Both the position numbers and the translations under genes were made by a program. Under the pieces are notes generated by a model. That model saw only the letters and a program-made list of their open reading frames with translations, searched no databases and had not been told where the DNA came from. This document shows, in pieces, positions 8,488 through 19,501 of a DNA stretch of 64,000 bases. Origin of the DNA: Microlunatus kandeliicorticis (GTDB lineage: Bacteria > Actinomycetota > Actinomycetes > Propionibacteriales > Propionibacteriaceae); the NCBI RefSeq assembly GCF_014137855.1, contig NZ_JACGWT010000001.1, forward strand, positions 868,001-932,000. Reading direction: 5' to 3'. Positions within the stretch are counted from its first letter, which is position 1. Each line of letters opens with the position of its first letter.

Positions 8488-9798
8488 TCACGACGGCGCC
8501 GGGTCCGCCAGCCAGCCGCCGGTGAAGCCGGCCCGCTCCAGCCCGCGCCGCAGGTGCGGGCTGGAGCGCATCGTCCGCCAGACCAGCCCGCTGCGGTGGT
8601 TCTCGGTCATGCCCAGGATCGGGCCCTGGTCGATCCCCAGCTGGGTGCCCGCGGTCCAGCCGACCGTCGGGTTGGCGGCGTCGGCGAAGCCGTACGGCCC
8701 GTACAGGCCCGGCCGTCCGGCCATCGCGCGCAGCGTGGGGACCACGATCCCGGGGGCGAACGCGACCATCCCGGCCGCCCCGGTCGGGGCGACGGTGCCG
8801 TCGTCGAACGCGTCGGTCAGCCCGGCGCCGCGGGCGCTGTAGTCGCTCAGCGGCACGCCGTGGGCCGTCGCGGGGACGCCCGGGGCGCCGCCGGGTCCGT
8901 CGCAGGCGGTCAGGCCCCAGAAGTCGGCGCCGTAGCCGTCCCACCCGCCCGGGTTGTCGATCGCGTGACGCTGCTGGGCGACCGCGGCGCGGCGGCTGTT
9001 CTCGGCGTAGTCGAGACCGTGGGCGCGACACCACGGGTCGGCGATCCCGGCGAAGTCGACCCACAGGTGGCTGTACTGGTGCCCGAACAGCGGCCCGAAC
9101 GCCAGGTGCTGCTCGCCGCCGAAGCGGCCCCAGGCGCGGTCGTAAGTCGCGCACCAGGCCGGCCAGGCGTCTTCGCCCACCGGATGGGTGGGCGAGCCGA
9201 GGGCGAGCAGGACGACCAGCATCGCCTCGTTGTAGCCGCGCCACTGCGCGGACAGGTAGCCGTGCTCGGGCGTCCAGCCCATCGAGACGAGCGGCGGCTC
9301 GTTCTGCAGGAAGGTCCAGTCGACCTGGGCGTACAGGGCCTCGGCGGCCTCCCGGACCGCCCGCTCCGCCGGGTCGTCGGCGTCGAAGTAGGCCGCGGCG
9401 AACAGCACCCCGCCCATCAGCAGCGCGGTGTCGACGCTGGACAGCTCGCAGCCGCCGTACCGGAGCCCGGTCCGGAGGTCGAGGAAGTGATAGAAGAAGC
9501 CGCGGTGACCGCCCGCGTCGGGTCCGGCGTGCTGGGGCAGGGCCAGCAGCGCGTCGAGGGTGGCGGCGGTGCGGGCCACCGCCTCGGCGCGGGTGATCCA
9601 GCCGCGCTCGGCGCCGATCCCGTACCCGGTCAGGCCGAACCCGATCGCCGCGATGCTGGCGAACGCGGGGTCCGGGGTCCGGTCCGGCGTCCGTCCGGTG
9701 GCGGGGTCGGTGTGGTCGAGGAACCAGGCGAACGTCCGCCGCCCGAGCTCGTCGAGGAACGCGTCGTCGTCCGGGGATCGGTCTGCGGCGTCCGGCAC
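8488..9798 (-). CDS. Glycoamylase-like (PF10091/GH144-type) glycoside hydrolase
   Basis: A 436-residue protein with an (alpha/alpha)6-barrel type sequence matching the glycoamylase-like family, which includes GH144 endo-beta-1,2-glucanases. Supporting blocks are GYLSAQWRGYNEAML near residue 174, FGPLFGHQYSHLWVDFAGI near residue 230, and GGWDGYGADFWGLTACDGP near residue 283. No signal peptide is seen, so a cytoplasmic enzyme acting on imported sugar is likelier than a secreted one. GTG 9798 is six bases from a TAGGGT -10 box (leaderless type). It converges with the ABC importer operon, which may bring in its substrate; that link is inference. True specificity (beta-1,2-glucan or other) is not shown by sequence alone. 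Confidence 0.8.
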   Translation of the reverse strand: MPDAADRSPDDDAFLDELGRRTFAWFLDHTDPATGRTPDRTPDPAFASIAAIGFGLTGYGIGAERGWITRAEAVARTAATLDALLALPQHAGPDAGGHRGFFYHFLDLRTGLRYGGCELSSVDTALLMGGVLFAAAYFDADDPAERAVREAAEALYAQVDWTFLQNEPPLVSMGWTPEHGYLSAQWRGYNEAMLVVLLALGSPTHPVGEDAWPAWCATYDRAWGRFGGEQHLAFGPLFGHQYSHLWVDFAGIADPWCRAHGLDYAENSRRAAVAQQRHAIDNPGGWDGYGADFWGLTACDGPGGAPGVPATAHGVPLSDYSARGAGLTDAFDDGTVAPTGAAGMVAFAPGIVVPTLRAMAGRPGLYGPYGFADAANPTVGWTAGTQLGIDQGPILGMTENHRSGLVWRTMRSSPHLRRGLERAGFTGGWLADPAPS

Positions 9799-9804
9799 CC
9801 CGGA

Positions 9805-9810
9805 ACCCTA
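9805..9810 (-). promoter_or_regulatory. -10 box TAGGGT for the glycoamylase-like gene (leaderless)
   Basis: On the minus strand TAGGGT is followed by six bases and then the GTG start, so transcription should begin at or next to the start codon. Confidence 0.55.
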
Positions 9811-9830
9811 GTGCGACGGTCCGCGGTACC

Positions 9831-10973
9831 TCAGCCGAGGCGGTCGGCCACGACCACCCGGGCGCCGTCGGGGGTCCGGGTGATGATCAGGGTCGCCTCG
9901 CCCGGGCCGGACGGACGCAGCCGCTTCCGGAGCTGGGCCGGGTCGACGTCGAGCCCGCGGACCTTGATCTCCAACCTGCCCACCGCACGCTCGCGCACCC
10001 AGCCGCGCAGCATCTTCTCCTTCCACGGCAGCACCTCCCGGACCGCGAAGGCGGTGGCGAACGGGGTGTCGGGGACGGTGTCGGCGGTCAGATAGGCGAG
10101 GTCGTCGGCGACCAGCCCGGCGTCGAGCGCAGCGGCCAGCGTGGGGATCGCCCCGGCCCGGATCACCGAGCCGACCGGCTCGATCAGCACCGCGCCGAGC
10201 GGACGCACCGCGACCCGCGCACCCGGATCGGGGACCAGCCGGTGGTCGGGCATCACCAGCGCCGCCCGCCCCGGCGTCACCCCCGGTCCGGCGTACAGAC
10301 CCACCTCGACGGTCTCGCCGTGGTCGGTCACCCACTCCGCCTCGACGCCGTCCGGAACCAGCCGGTGCGGCAGCGCCGGGCCGAGCTTGACCGCGGCCGG
10401 CCGGCTCCCGTCGAGCAGCCGGGTGGTCAGCGCCCAGGGCGGGGTGAAGTCCTCGACCCGCCACAGCCGCCCGCTCCCGGCCCGCCGCGCCGGGTCGAGA
10501 TAGACCGCGTCGACCCGGCCGAGCAGCCCGTCGACGACTTCCTCGGCGTCCCCGGTCAGCACCTCGGCGCCGGTGCCGTCCAGGTTCGCCCGGGCGATCT
10601 CGGCGGTCCGCGGGTCCCGCTCGACGGCGATCACCCGCAGCCCGGCCCGGACGAACGCGAGCGCGTCGGCGCCGATCCCGCAGCCGAGGTCAAGCACCGT
10701 GGTCGCCCCCGTCGCCGCCAGCCGGACCGCGTGGTGGTCGGCGACCGCGGGACGGGTGGCCTGCTCGAGGCCGTCGCGGGTCAGGAACAGCCCGTCCGCG
10801 GCGTCGCCGAACTTGGCCCAGGCCCGGCGCCGCAACACCACCTGGTCGACCGCGGCGGCCGCCAGCTCGGCGCCGAACCGCGCGCGGAGCCGGCTGCCCG
10901 CACCGAGCGAGCCCGGGTCGGTCTCGTCCGCGGCGGCGGCCAACGCCTCCGGGGTCAGGCCGAGGGGCAGCAC
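9831..10973 (-). CDS. Class I SAM-dependent methyltransferase with THUMP-like C-terminal domain
   Basis: A 380-residue protein found widely in actinobacteria. The Rossmann SAM-binding loop VLDLGCGIGADAL is near residue 94, the acidic VERD strand end near residue 117, and a VYLDPARR motif near residue 155 takes the place of the DPPY/NPPY catalytic loop. The C-terminal hundred residues (around LEIKVRGLDVDPAQLRKRLRP) match the THUMP-like RNA-binding fold, so an RNA substrate is likely but unidentified. GTG 10973 has CAGAAT six bases upstream on the minus strand, another leaderless-type start. The 32-bp tandem repeat array begins just upstream of it. Confidence 0.82.
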   Translation of the reverse strand: MLPLGLTPEALAAAADETDPGSLGAGSRLRARFGAELAAAAVDQVVLRRRAWAKFGDAADGLFLTRDGLEQATRPAVADHHAVRLAATGATTVLDLGCGIGADALAFVRAGLRVIAVERDPRTAEIARANLDGTGAEVLTGDAEEVVDGLLGRVDAVYLDPARRAGSGRLWRVEDFTPPWALTTRLLDGSRPAAVKLGPALPHRLVPDGVEAEWVTDHGETVEVGLYAGPGVTPGRAALVMPDHRLVPDPGARVAVRPLGAVLIEPVGSVIRAGAIPTLAAALDAGLVADDLAYLTADTVPDTPFATAFAVREVLPWKEKMLRGWVRERAVGRLEIKVRGLDVDPAQLRKRLRPSGPGEATLIITRTPDGARVVVADRLG

Positions 10974-11007
10974 CCGGTCATTCTGACGCGTGCCCGCCCG
11001 ACGGGAC

Positions 11008-11412
11008 GCCCTTCGACAGGCTCAGGGCGCGGGTGGGGACGTGCGCTGAGCCTGTCGAAGCGCGGCGGGACGCGCGCTGAGCTGTTGGAAGGACGGTGGG
11101 GACGCGCGCTGAGCTGTTGGAAGGACGGTGGGGACGTGCACTGAGCTGTTGGAAGGACGGTGGGGACGTGCGCTGAGCCTGTCGAAGCGCGGTGGGGACG
11201 TGCGCTGAGCCTGTCGAAGCGCGGTGGGGACGTGCGCTGAGCCTGTCGAAGCGCGGTGGGGACGTGCGCTGAGCCTGTCGAAGCGCGGTGGGGACGTGCG
11301 CTGAGCCTGTCGAAGCGCGGTGGGGACGTGCGCTGAGCCCGTCGAAGCGCGGTGGGGACGTGCGCTGAGCCTGTCGAAGCGCTCGGCTGTCGCCCTTCGA
11401 CAGGCTCAGGGC
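11008..11412. repeat. Tandem array of 32-bp hairpin repeats flanked by inverted copies (repeat locus 1)
   Basis: Eleven direct units start at 11041, 11072, 11104, 11136, 11168, 11200, 11232, 11264, 11296, 11328 and 11360. All are 32 bp except the first (31) and the truncated last. Each holds the core CTGAGCCTGTCGAAG inside GCGCT/AGCGC arms. Units 2-4 carry the variant CTGAGCTGTTGGAAGGAC, which destroys the arm pairing. A single opposite-orientation copy with GCCCT/AGGGC arms stands at each end (11008-11028 and 11392-11412). The whole gap 10974-11472 between two minus-strand genes holds nothing else that I can support; bases 11413-11472 are a degenerate G-rich run of ggctcagggtgc fragments. 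Confidence 0.95.
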
Positions 11413-11472
11413 ACGGGTGGGGCTCAGGGTGCCGGGGGGGTGGGGCTCAGGCTCAGGGTGCGGGGGTGGGGC

Positions 11473-12354
11473 TCAGGGTGCCGTGCTGGGCACCGGGGTG
11501 GGGTCGGTCCGGGTGACCAGGGTGGCGGCCCAGGCGGCCGGCGGCGCGCCGAGGACGCGGCGGAACTCGTTGGTGAAGTGCGCCTGATCGGCATAGCCGT
11601 ACTCGGCGGCGACGTCGGCGAACCGTTCCTGACCGTCGCTCCGGCCGGCAGCGGCCAGCTGGATCACCCGCTCGGCGGCCGCGTGCAACCGGCCGCGGCG
11701 GAGCACCCACCCGGGCGAGAGCCCGACCCAGGCGGCGAACAGCCGCTGCAGGGTGCGTTCGCTGACCCCGACGAGCTCGGCCGCCTGGCCGACCCGGGTC
11801 ACCGCGGGATCGCCGAGCAGCGCGGCGGCGGCCCTCTGCACGGTGTGGAGCTCCTTGGTCGGCTCGAGCCGGAGCCGTCGCAGCCAGTCCTCGAGGACCG
11901 TCCGCTGCTCCGCGCGCGACCGGCCGGCCAGGGCCGACCTCAGCCCGGCGCCACCCGGCAGCAGCGACTCGGCCGGTTCGCCGACGGGGTCGAGCCGCGG
12001 GGCCCGCTCGCTGACCAGCCGGAAGGCGCCGACGGTGAACTTGATCCCCAGCACGTCGCCGGTGCCGGTCAGGGTCCGGTGCCAGACGCCGCGGGCGGTG
12101 CCGGTCACCACCAGGGTGTCGTCGTGGCCCTCGACGGTCAGGTTGACGTTGGGGTGGGGGAGCACCCGCGCAGTCACCGCGTCCCCGTCGGGCAGGTCCC
12201 AGGCCGACGACCAGAACCGGTCGACCAGCCAGGCCAGGTCCTCGGCGGGTGGCTGCCGACTGATCCGGAACGGCAGCCGGCCCGGGACGCCCAGCAGACC
12301 GCGGGGAACCGCCGGACCCGGCGGCGGTCCTGCCGCGGCTGCGCCGTCGCTCAC
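11473..12354 (-). CDS. AraC-family transcriptional regulator
   Basis: A 293-residue regulator. An N-terminal sensing domain of the DUF6597 type (about residues 20-115, FRISRQPPAEDLAWLVDRFW onward) is followed by a two-helix-turn-helix AraC domain (about residues 175-275). The recognition region is VGVSERTLQRLFAAWVGLSPGWVLRRGRL, and the second helix pair ends in GYADQAHFTNEFRRVLGAPPAAW, the usual AraC signature. It starts at GTG 12354 without a clear ribosome-binding site. Its C-terminal codons run into the degenerate end of the repeat array, so the last residues may be recently remodelled. The target is unknown; it lies alone between repeats and a pseudogene. Confidence 0.88.
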   Translation of the reverse strand: MSDGAAAAGPPPGPAVPRGLLGVPGRLPFRISRQPPAEDLAWLVDRFWSSAWDLPDGDAVTARVLPHPNVNLTVEGHDDTLVVTGTARGVWHRTLTGTGDVLGIKFTVGAFRLVSERAPRLDPVGEPAESLLPGGAGLRSALAGRSRAEQRTVLEDWLRRLRLEPTKELHTVQRAAAALLGDPAVTRVGQAAELVGVSERTLQRLFAAWVGLSPGWVLRRGRLHAAAERVIQLAAAGRSDGQERFADVAAEYGYADQAHFTNEFRRVLGAPPAAWAATLVTRTDPTPVPSTAP

Positions 12355-12461
12355 CGGTCACCGCCCGCGTCCCCGGCACGGACCCGCGCGGGGCCGGGCA
12401 CACCCACGCCCGTCCGCTGCCAGGATCGGCTCAGCATCCGCCTCACCCCCCGAAGGCTGCC

Positions 12462-12784
12462 ATGTCCGGACCGCCGGCCCCACCCGTCCGCACTCCCGAT
12501 CCGGACGCCTCCGCGTGCTGGTGCCGCTTCTCGGGGCGGTGCTGCTGCTCGCGCCCGCGGTCCCGGCGGCCGTGGCCACTCACGAGCGGGTCGTCGCCCC
12601 GCTCGGTCTGCGCACGAGTGCCGCCTCGGGCGTCCCCGGGGGCTCGGTGCTGGTCAGCGGCACCGGCTTCAGCACCGGCGAGCGGGTCGACCCCACGCTG
12701 GCCCGGGGCACGCACACCCTCACGGTCACCAGCACCGGCAGTGCGGCGGTCGACGTCGACCGGGTGGACGTCGGGTCGTTCTGA
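12462..12784 (+). pseudogene. Remnant of a PQQ-propeller secreted protein (paralogue of the next gene), frameshifted and internally deleted
   Basis: ATG 12462 begins a short N-terminus in one frame. The signal-peptide-like stretch LVPLLGAVLLLAPAVPAAVA and all following sequence lie in another frame, which opens near 12515. That frame then reads GSVLVSGTGFSTGERV, matching SLLVSVTGFSPGERV in the intact downstream gene, and jumps straight to LARGTHTLTVTSTGS...VDVDRVDVGSF, matching its last 30 residues (LTPGRHTLVIEAPS...VNVDRIDLGTS). About 550 codons present in the intact copy are missing, in frame. The rest of the gap 12355-12461 shows nothing else. A GTG-started 89-residue secreted mini-protein from 12515 is the alternative reading. 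Confidence 0.75.
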
Positions 12785-12920
12785 CCCGGTCGTCCACGGC
12801 CGCCGGGATCGACGCCGGACGGCGACATCCGGTCAACCTCTGGTAAGCGCTAGAATCTTTGCCAGACTTCTCTCAGGTGGACTGTCCCGGGTCCCCTCGA
12901 AGACCCAGAGAGCGGTCGTC

Positions 12921-14837
12921 ATGTCTGTCCTCCCCCCGCGCCGGCTCAGCCGGCTGGTCCTGGTCCTCACCCTGCTCGCGCTCACCGTGGTGGGCCTGCT
13001 CGCTCCGGCCCGCACCGCCGAGGCGGGCACCGAGACCGGTCCGACGATCCGGCTCAGCGCCGGCTCGGGGTCGGCCGGCTCCTCCCTGCTGGTCAGCGTG
13101 ACCGGCTTCAGCCCGGGGGAACGGGTCACCTTCTCGGTCGGGCCGCGCGCGGTGGCCTCCCCGGTGGCCGGTCCGGACGGCAGCCTGACCGGCTACCGGA
13201 TCGCGGTGCCCGCGGTCACCCCGCTCGGCCCGGTGGGGGTGTCCGCGGACGGGTCCTCCAGCCGGTTCACCGCGCAGGCGACCTGGACCTCGCTCGCCTC
13301 GCCCTGGAGCCAGCCGGGGGGCAGCGCCACCCAGACCAACGTCAACGCCGGCGAGAACGGCCTGCGGCCGGCGACGGTCGCCGGGCTGGCGCGGACCGAC
13401 GCCGGTCTGCAGCGCTGGGTCCGCACCGCCCCCACCGTGGTCGGCCAGACCGTCTTCGTGGGCGATCTGGACGCCGGCGCGGTGCTGGCCACCCGGGCCG
13501 ACGGCAGCACGCTCTGGAGCCGGACGCTGCCGCTCGACGGGCCGCTGGTGCTGGCCGGCGGCGGCCGGCTGCACGTCCTCGCCGGCGGCCGGCTGCACGT
13601 CCTCGCCGGCGGCCGGCTGCACGTCCTCGCCGGCGGCCGGGTGCAGACCCTCGACCAGGCCACCGGCACCGTCCGGTGGAGCAGCACGCTGAGCGTCACC
13701 GCGGGCCAGGCCGCCCTGGCCGACGGCGTCGTCTACGTCAGCGGGACGCTCGGCTCCGGTGCGGGCGTGGCTGCGCTGTCGGCGGCCACCGGTCAGACGC
13801 TGTGGAGCGTCCCGCTCGCCGGTGCCTCCGAGACCGCCGCCCCGGCGGTCGCCGACGGCCGGGTCTACGTCCGGCTCGCTGCGGGCGGGGTCGTCGCGCT
13901 GTCGGCGAGCACCGGGGCCCCGGCCTGGACCCGGACCCTCGACGCCCCCGACGGGTGTCCCGCGGCGGTCTCGGGGACGACGGTGGTGGCCTCCGCGCCG
14001 GGTGGGCTGACCGCTCTCGACGCGGCCACCGGTGCGGTCCGCTGGTCGAGCGACGCCGCCCTGGACGGTCCGGTCGCGGTGTTCGGGTCCCGGGTCGTCG
14101 GCGCGCTCCGGGGCGACGACGGGCTGTTCCGCGCCACCGCGCTCGCGCTGTCCGACGGCGACCAGCTCTGGCGCGGCGTCCGGGTGAACGGGGGCGCGGC
14201 CGCCGCGAACGGGGTGGTCTTCTTCGCCCGGTTCCTCACCCTGCAGGCGGTGGACCCCGCCGACGGCGACCAGCTGGCCGTCGTCTCGGTCAACACCCTG
14301 CCGGCCGGCGACTTCCAGGCCGTGGGCGGGGTCGGCACGCCGTCGGTCGCCGGTGGCGCGGTCTGGGTGCCGGTGGCCCGCAGCGACCAGTCCGGACGCA
14401 CCGACGCCTACGGGCTGCAGCGGTTCGCCGTCCGCGGTCTCGACGGCGTCCCGGCCGTCCGGGTGCTCGACGACACCGACACCGGGACCGGGGACGACCG
14501 GATCGTCTACACCGGCGGTTGGGTGGCCGGCACCCGCGACGGCGCCTACCAGGGCACCTTCCACTACGCCCGCAGCACCAACGCCCGCGCGACCGTGACC
14601 TTCACCGGGGTGGGGGCGCGGGTCTGGTACTCCCAGGCACCGAACTTCGGCCGTCCGCGGGTGCTGATCGACGGCGTTCAGGTCGACACCCTCGACCAGT
14701 ACATCAGCAAGGTCCGCCGCGACGGGGTGAAGAGCTGGGCCAGCCCGCTGCTCACCCCCGGCCGGCACACGCTGGTGATCGAGGCCCCGAGCACCACGAT
14801 CGTCAACGTCGACCGGATCGATCTCGGGACGTCCTGA
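12921..14837 (+). CDS. Secreted PQQ-type beta-propeller protein with C-terminal carbohydrate-binding-like module
   Basis: A 638-residue exported protein. A signal peptide (LVLVLTLLALTVVGLLAP, cleavage near AEA, about residue 35) precedes an Ig/IPT-like segment. A beta-propeller follows, with repeats of the form ATGxxxWSxxL (for example ATGTVRWSSTL, ATGQTLWSVPL, STGAPAWTRTL, ATGAVRWSS). The last 110 residues, from YTGGWVAGTRDGAYQGTFHY to VNVDRIDLG, resemble the beta-sandwich module attached to many actinobacterial carbohydrate-active enzymes. No catalytic residues are evident, so an extracellular binding or scaffold role is likelier than an enzyme. ATG 12921 follows a TAGAAT -10 box at 12851-12856. 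Residues near 213-245 contain a recent tandem expansion. Confidence 0.8.
   Translation: MSVLPPRRLSRLVLVLTLLALTVVGLLAPARTAEAGTETGPTIRLSAGSGSAGSSLLVSVTGFSPGERVTFSVGPRAVASPVAGPDGSLTGYRIAVPAVTPLGPVGVSADGSSSRFTAQATWTSLASPWSQPGGSATQTNVNAGENGLRPATVAGLARTDAGLQRWVRTAPTVVGQTVFVGDLDAGAVLATRADGSTLWSRTLPLDGPLVLAGGGRLHVLAGGRLHVLAGGRLHVLAGGRVQTLDQATGTVRWSSTLSVTAGQAALADGVVYVSGTLGSGAGVAALSAATGQTLWSVPLAGASETAAPAVADGRVYVRLAAGGVVALSASTGAPAWTRTLDAPDGCPAAVSGTTVVASAPGGLTALDAATGAVRWSSDAALDGPVAVFGSRVVGALRGDDGLFRATALALSDGDQLWRGVRVNGGAAAANGVVFFARFLTLQAVDPADGDQLAVVSVNTLPAGDFQAVGGVGTPSVAGGAVWVPVARSDQSGRTDAYGLQRFAVRGLDGVPAVRVLDDTDTGTGDDRIVYTGGWVAGTRDGAYQGTFHYARSTNARATVTFTGVGARVWYSQAPNFGRPRVLIDGVQVDTLDQYISKVRRDGVKSWASPLLTPGRHTLVIEAPSTTIVNVDRIDLGTS
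13557..13652 (+). repeat. In-frame 24-bp tandem repeat within the propeller gene
   Basis: Four units begin at 13557, 13581, 13605 and 13629. Units 1-3 are nearly identical and encode GGRLHVLA; the fourth has drifted to GGRVQTL. One copy fits a normal propeller strand, so the extra copies lengthen one blade by 16-24 residues. The near identity of units 1-3 points to recent slippage. Confidence 0.93.
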
Positions 14838-14856
14838 GGGCTCCCGGCCGGGCGCG

Positions 14857-14862
14857 TATGCT
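14857..14862 (+). promoter_or_regulatory. -10 box TATGCT for the small membrane gene at 14871
   Basis: TATGCT lies eight bases before ATG 14871 and there is no ribosome-binding site, fitting leaderless transcription. Confidence 0.5.
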
Positions 14863-14870
14863 CGCCCGCC

Positions 14871-15248
14871 ATGACCTGGGTGCTGCTGGTCGCGCTGTAC
14901 GTGGCCGCCGGCATCGCGGCCGGCTGGGACGCCCGCCGCAAGGGCTGGGACGACCGGATCTTCATGATCATCACGGTGGTGCTGGGCCCGATCGCCCTGC
15001 TCGGGATGTGGTTCCTGCCGCCGAAGGCGCTGCGGATCGGCCAGCCGGTCCGGCCGGCCTCGACCATCACCCTCGACGACGGGCGGCAGCTCAAGCCGGG
15101 TTTCGTCACCGTGGTCCGCGACACTGCGGTGGTCGACGGCGAGCCGGTCTGCCTCATCACCGCCCCGTCCGGGTCGCGGCACTGGGTGGCCCAGGAGGCG
15201 CTGTCGCGGGTCGGTCAGCCCCGGCTGCCCTGGCGGCGCGAGGACTGA
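14871..15248 (+). CDS. Small membrane protein of unknown function
   Basis: A 125-residue protein with two predicted helices (about residues 3-19 and 30-49) joined by a short basic loop DARRKGWDDR, and a soluble C-terminal half of about 75 residues. I do not recognise a named family. It sits alone between the propeller gene and the convergent DUF1905 gene. Confidence 0.7.
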   Translation: MTWVLLVALYVAAGIAAGWDARRKGWDDRIFMIITVVLGPIALLGMWFLPPKALRIGQPVRPASTITLDDGRQLKPGFVTVVRDTAVVDGEPVCLITAPSGSRHWVAQEALSRVGQPRLPWRRED

Positions 15249-15263
15249 CCGGGGCCGGGCCGG

Positions 15264-15569
15264 TCAGACGTCGACCGTCTCGATCCAGACCTGGGCGGTG
15301 TCGCCGAGCTCCAGCCCCTCGCGCACCCGGACGGCCTTCTTGACCGGCAGGCTGTAGCGCCCGTCCCCGCCCGGGAACACCGAGGTCGTCCACTGCGAGC
15401 CGCCGATCGCCGCCCGCACCCGGACCGCGCCGAAGCCGGCCGGCGGGAGCGCCTCGGCCAGGTCCTCGATCTGCTCGCTGGCCTCCCGCGGCACGCTGAC
15501 GAAGGCCCAGACCTGGTCGGCCCGGGCGCTCCAGCGCCACACCTCGGCGGTGAACTCGAAGACGGCCAC
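15264..15569 (-). CDS. DUF1905 domain protein
   Basis: A protein of about 101 residues with the DUF1905 pattern: FEFTAEVWRW at the start, WAFVSVPREASEQI, SVFPGGDGRYSLPVKKAVR and GDTAQVWIE near the end. The family is a small beta-barrel of unknown biochemical role, sometimes fused to YdeI-like domains. I place the start at GTG 15569 because GGAGGGG lies just before it. The longer reading from GTG 15593 would put the start codon inside the left arm of a CIRCE operator. It is divergent from groES and shares that control region. Confidence 0.8.
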   Translation of the reverse strand: MAVFEFTAEVWRWSARADQVWAFVSVPREASEQIEDLAEALPPAGFGAVRVRAAIGGSQWTTSVFPGGDGRYSLPVKKAVRVREGLELGDTAQVWIETVDV

Positions 15570-15586
15570 GACCCCTCCGCACCCTC

Positions 15587-15613
15587 CTGGCACTCGATTC
15601 CGCCGAGTGCTAA
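15587..15613. promoter_or_regulatory. CIRCE operator 1 (HrcA site)
   Basis: The right arm GAGTGCTAA (15605-15613) matches the CIRCE consensus exactly. The left arm CTGGCACTC (15587-15595) matches seven of nine, and the spacer is the required nine bases. HrcA bound here represses groESL until heat or misfolding stress. It also lies directly upstream of the divergent DUF1905 gene. Confidence 0.88.
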
Positions 15614-15620
15614 TCTCCCC

Positions 15621-15647
15621 TTAGCACTCGACCCATGAGTGTGCCAG
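15621..15647. promoter_or_regulatory. CIRCE operator 2 (half-degenerate)
   Basis: The left arm TTAGCACTC (15621-15629) is a perfect CIRCE arm. At nine-base spacing the right arm reads GTGTGCCAG and matches six of nine. It is probably a second, weaker HrcA site. Confidence 0.65.
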
Positions 15648-15733
15648 CTTCCCGGACGGCACCGCGACGACGTCCCGGCTGGACCACGGAACATCCGAAC
15701 ACACGAGACATCCACCTGTGAAAGGGGTTTGAA

Positions 15734-19447
<3,714 letters not shown>

Positions 19448-19501
19448 CCCGGGTCGGTCGACCCGGGCGGGAACGGCCACGAGCAAGGAAGCAGGGGCCA
19501 G

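Noticed and set aside
11041-11382. Regular 32-bp repeats resembling a CRISPR array
   Set aside because: Units abut with no unique spacers, and no cas genes are present. It is a simple tandem array.
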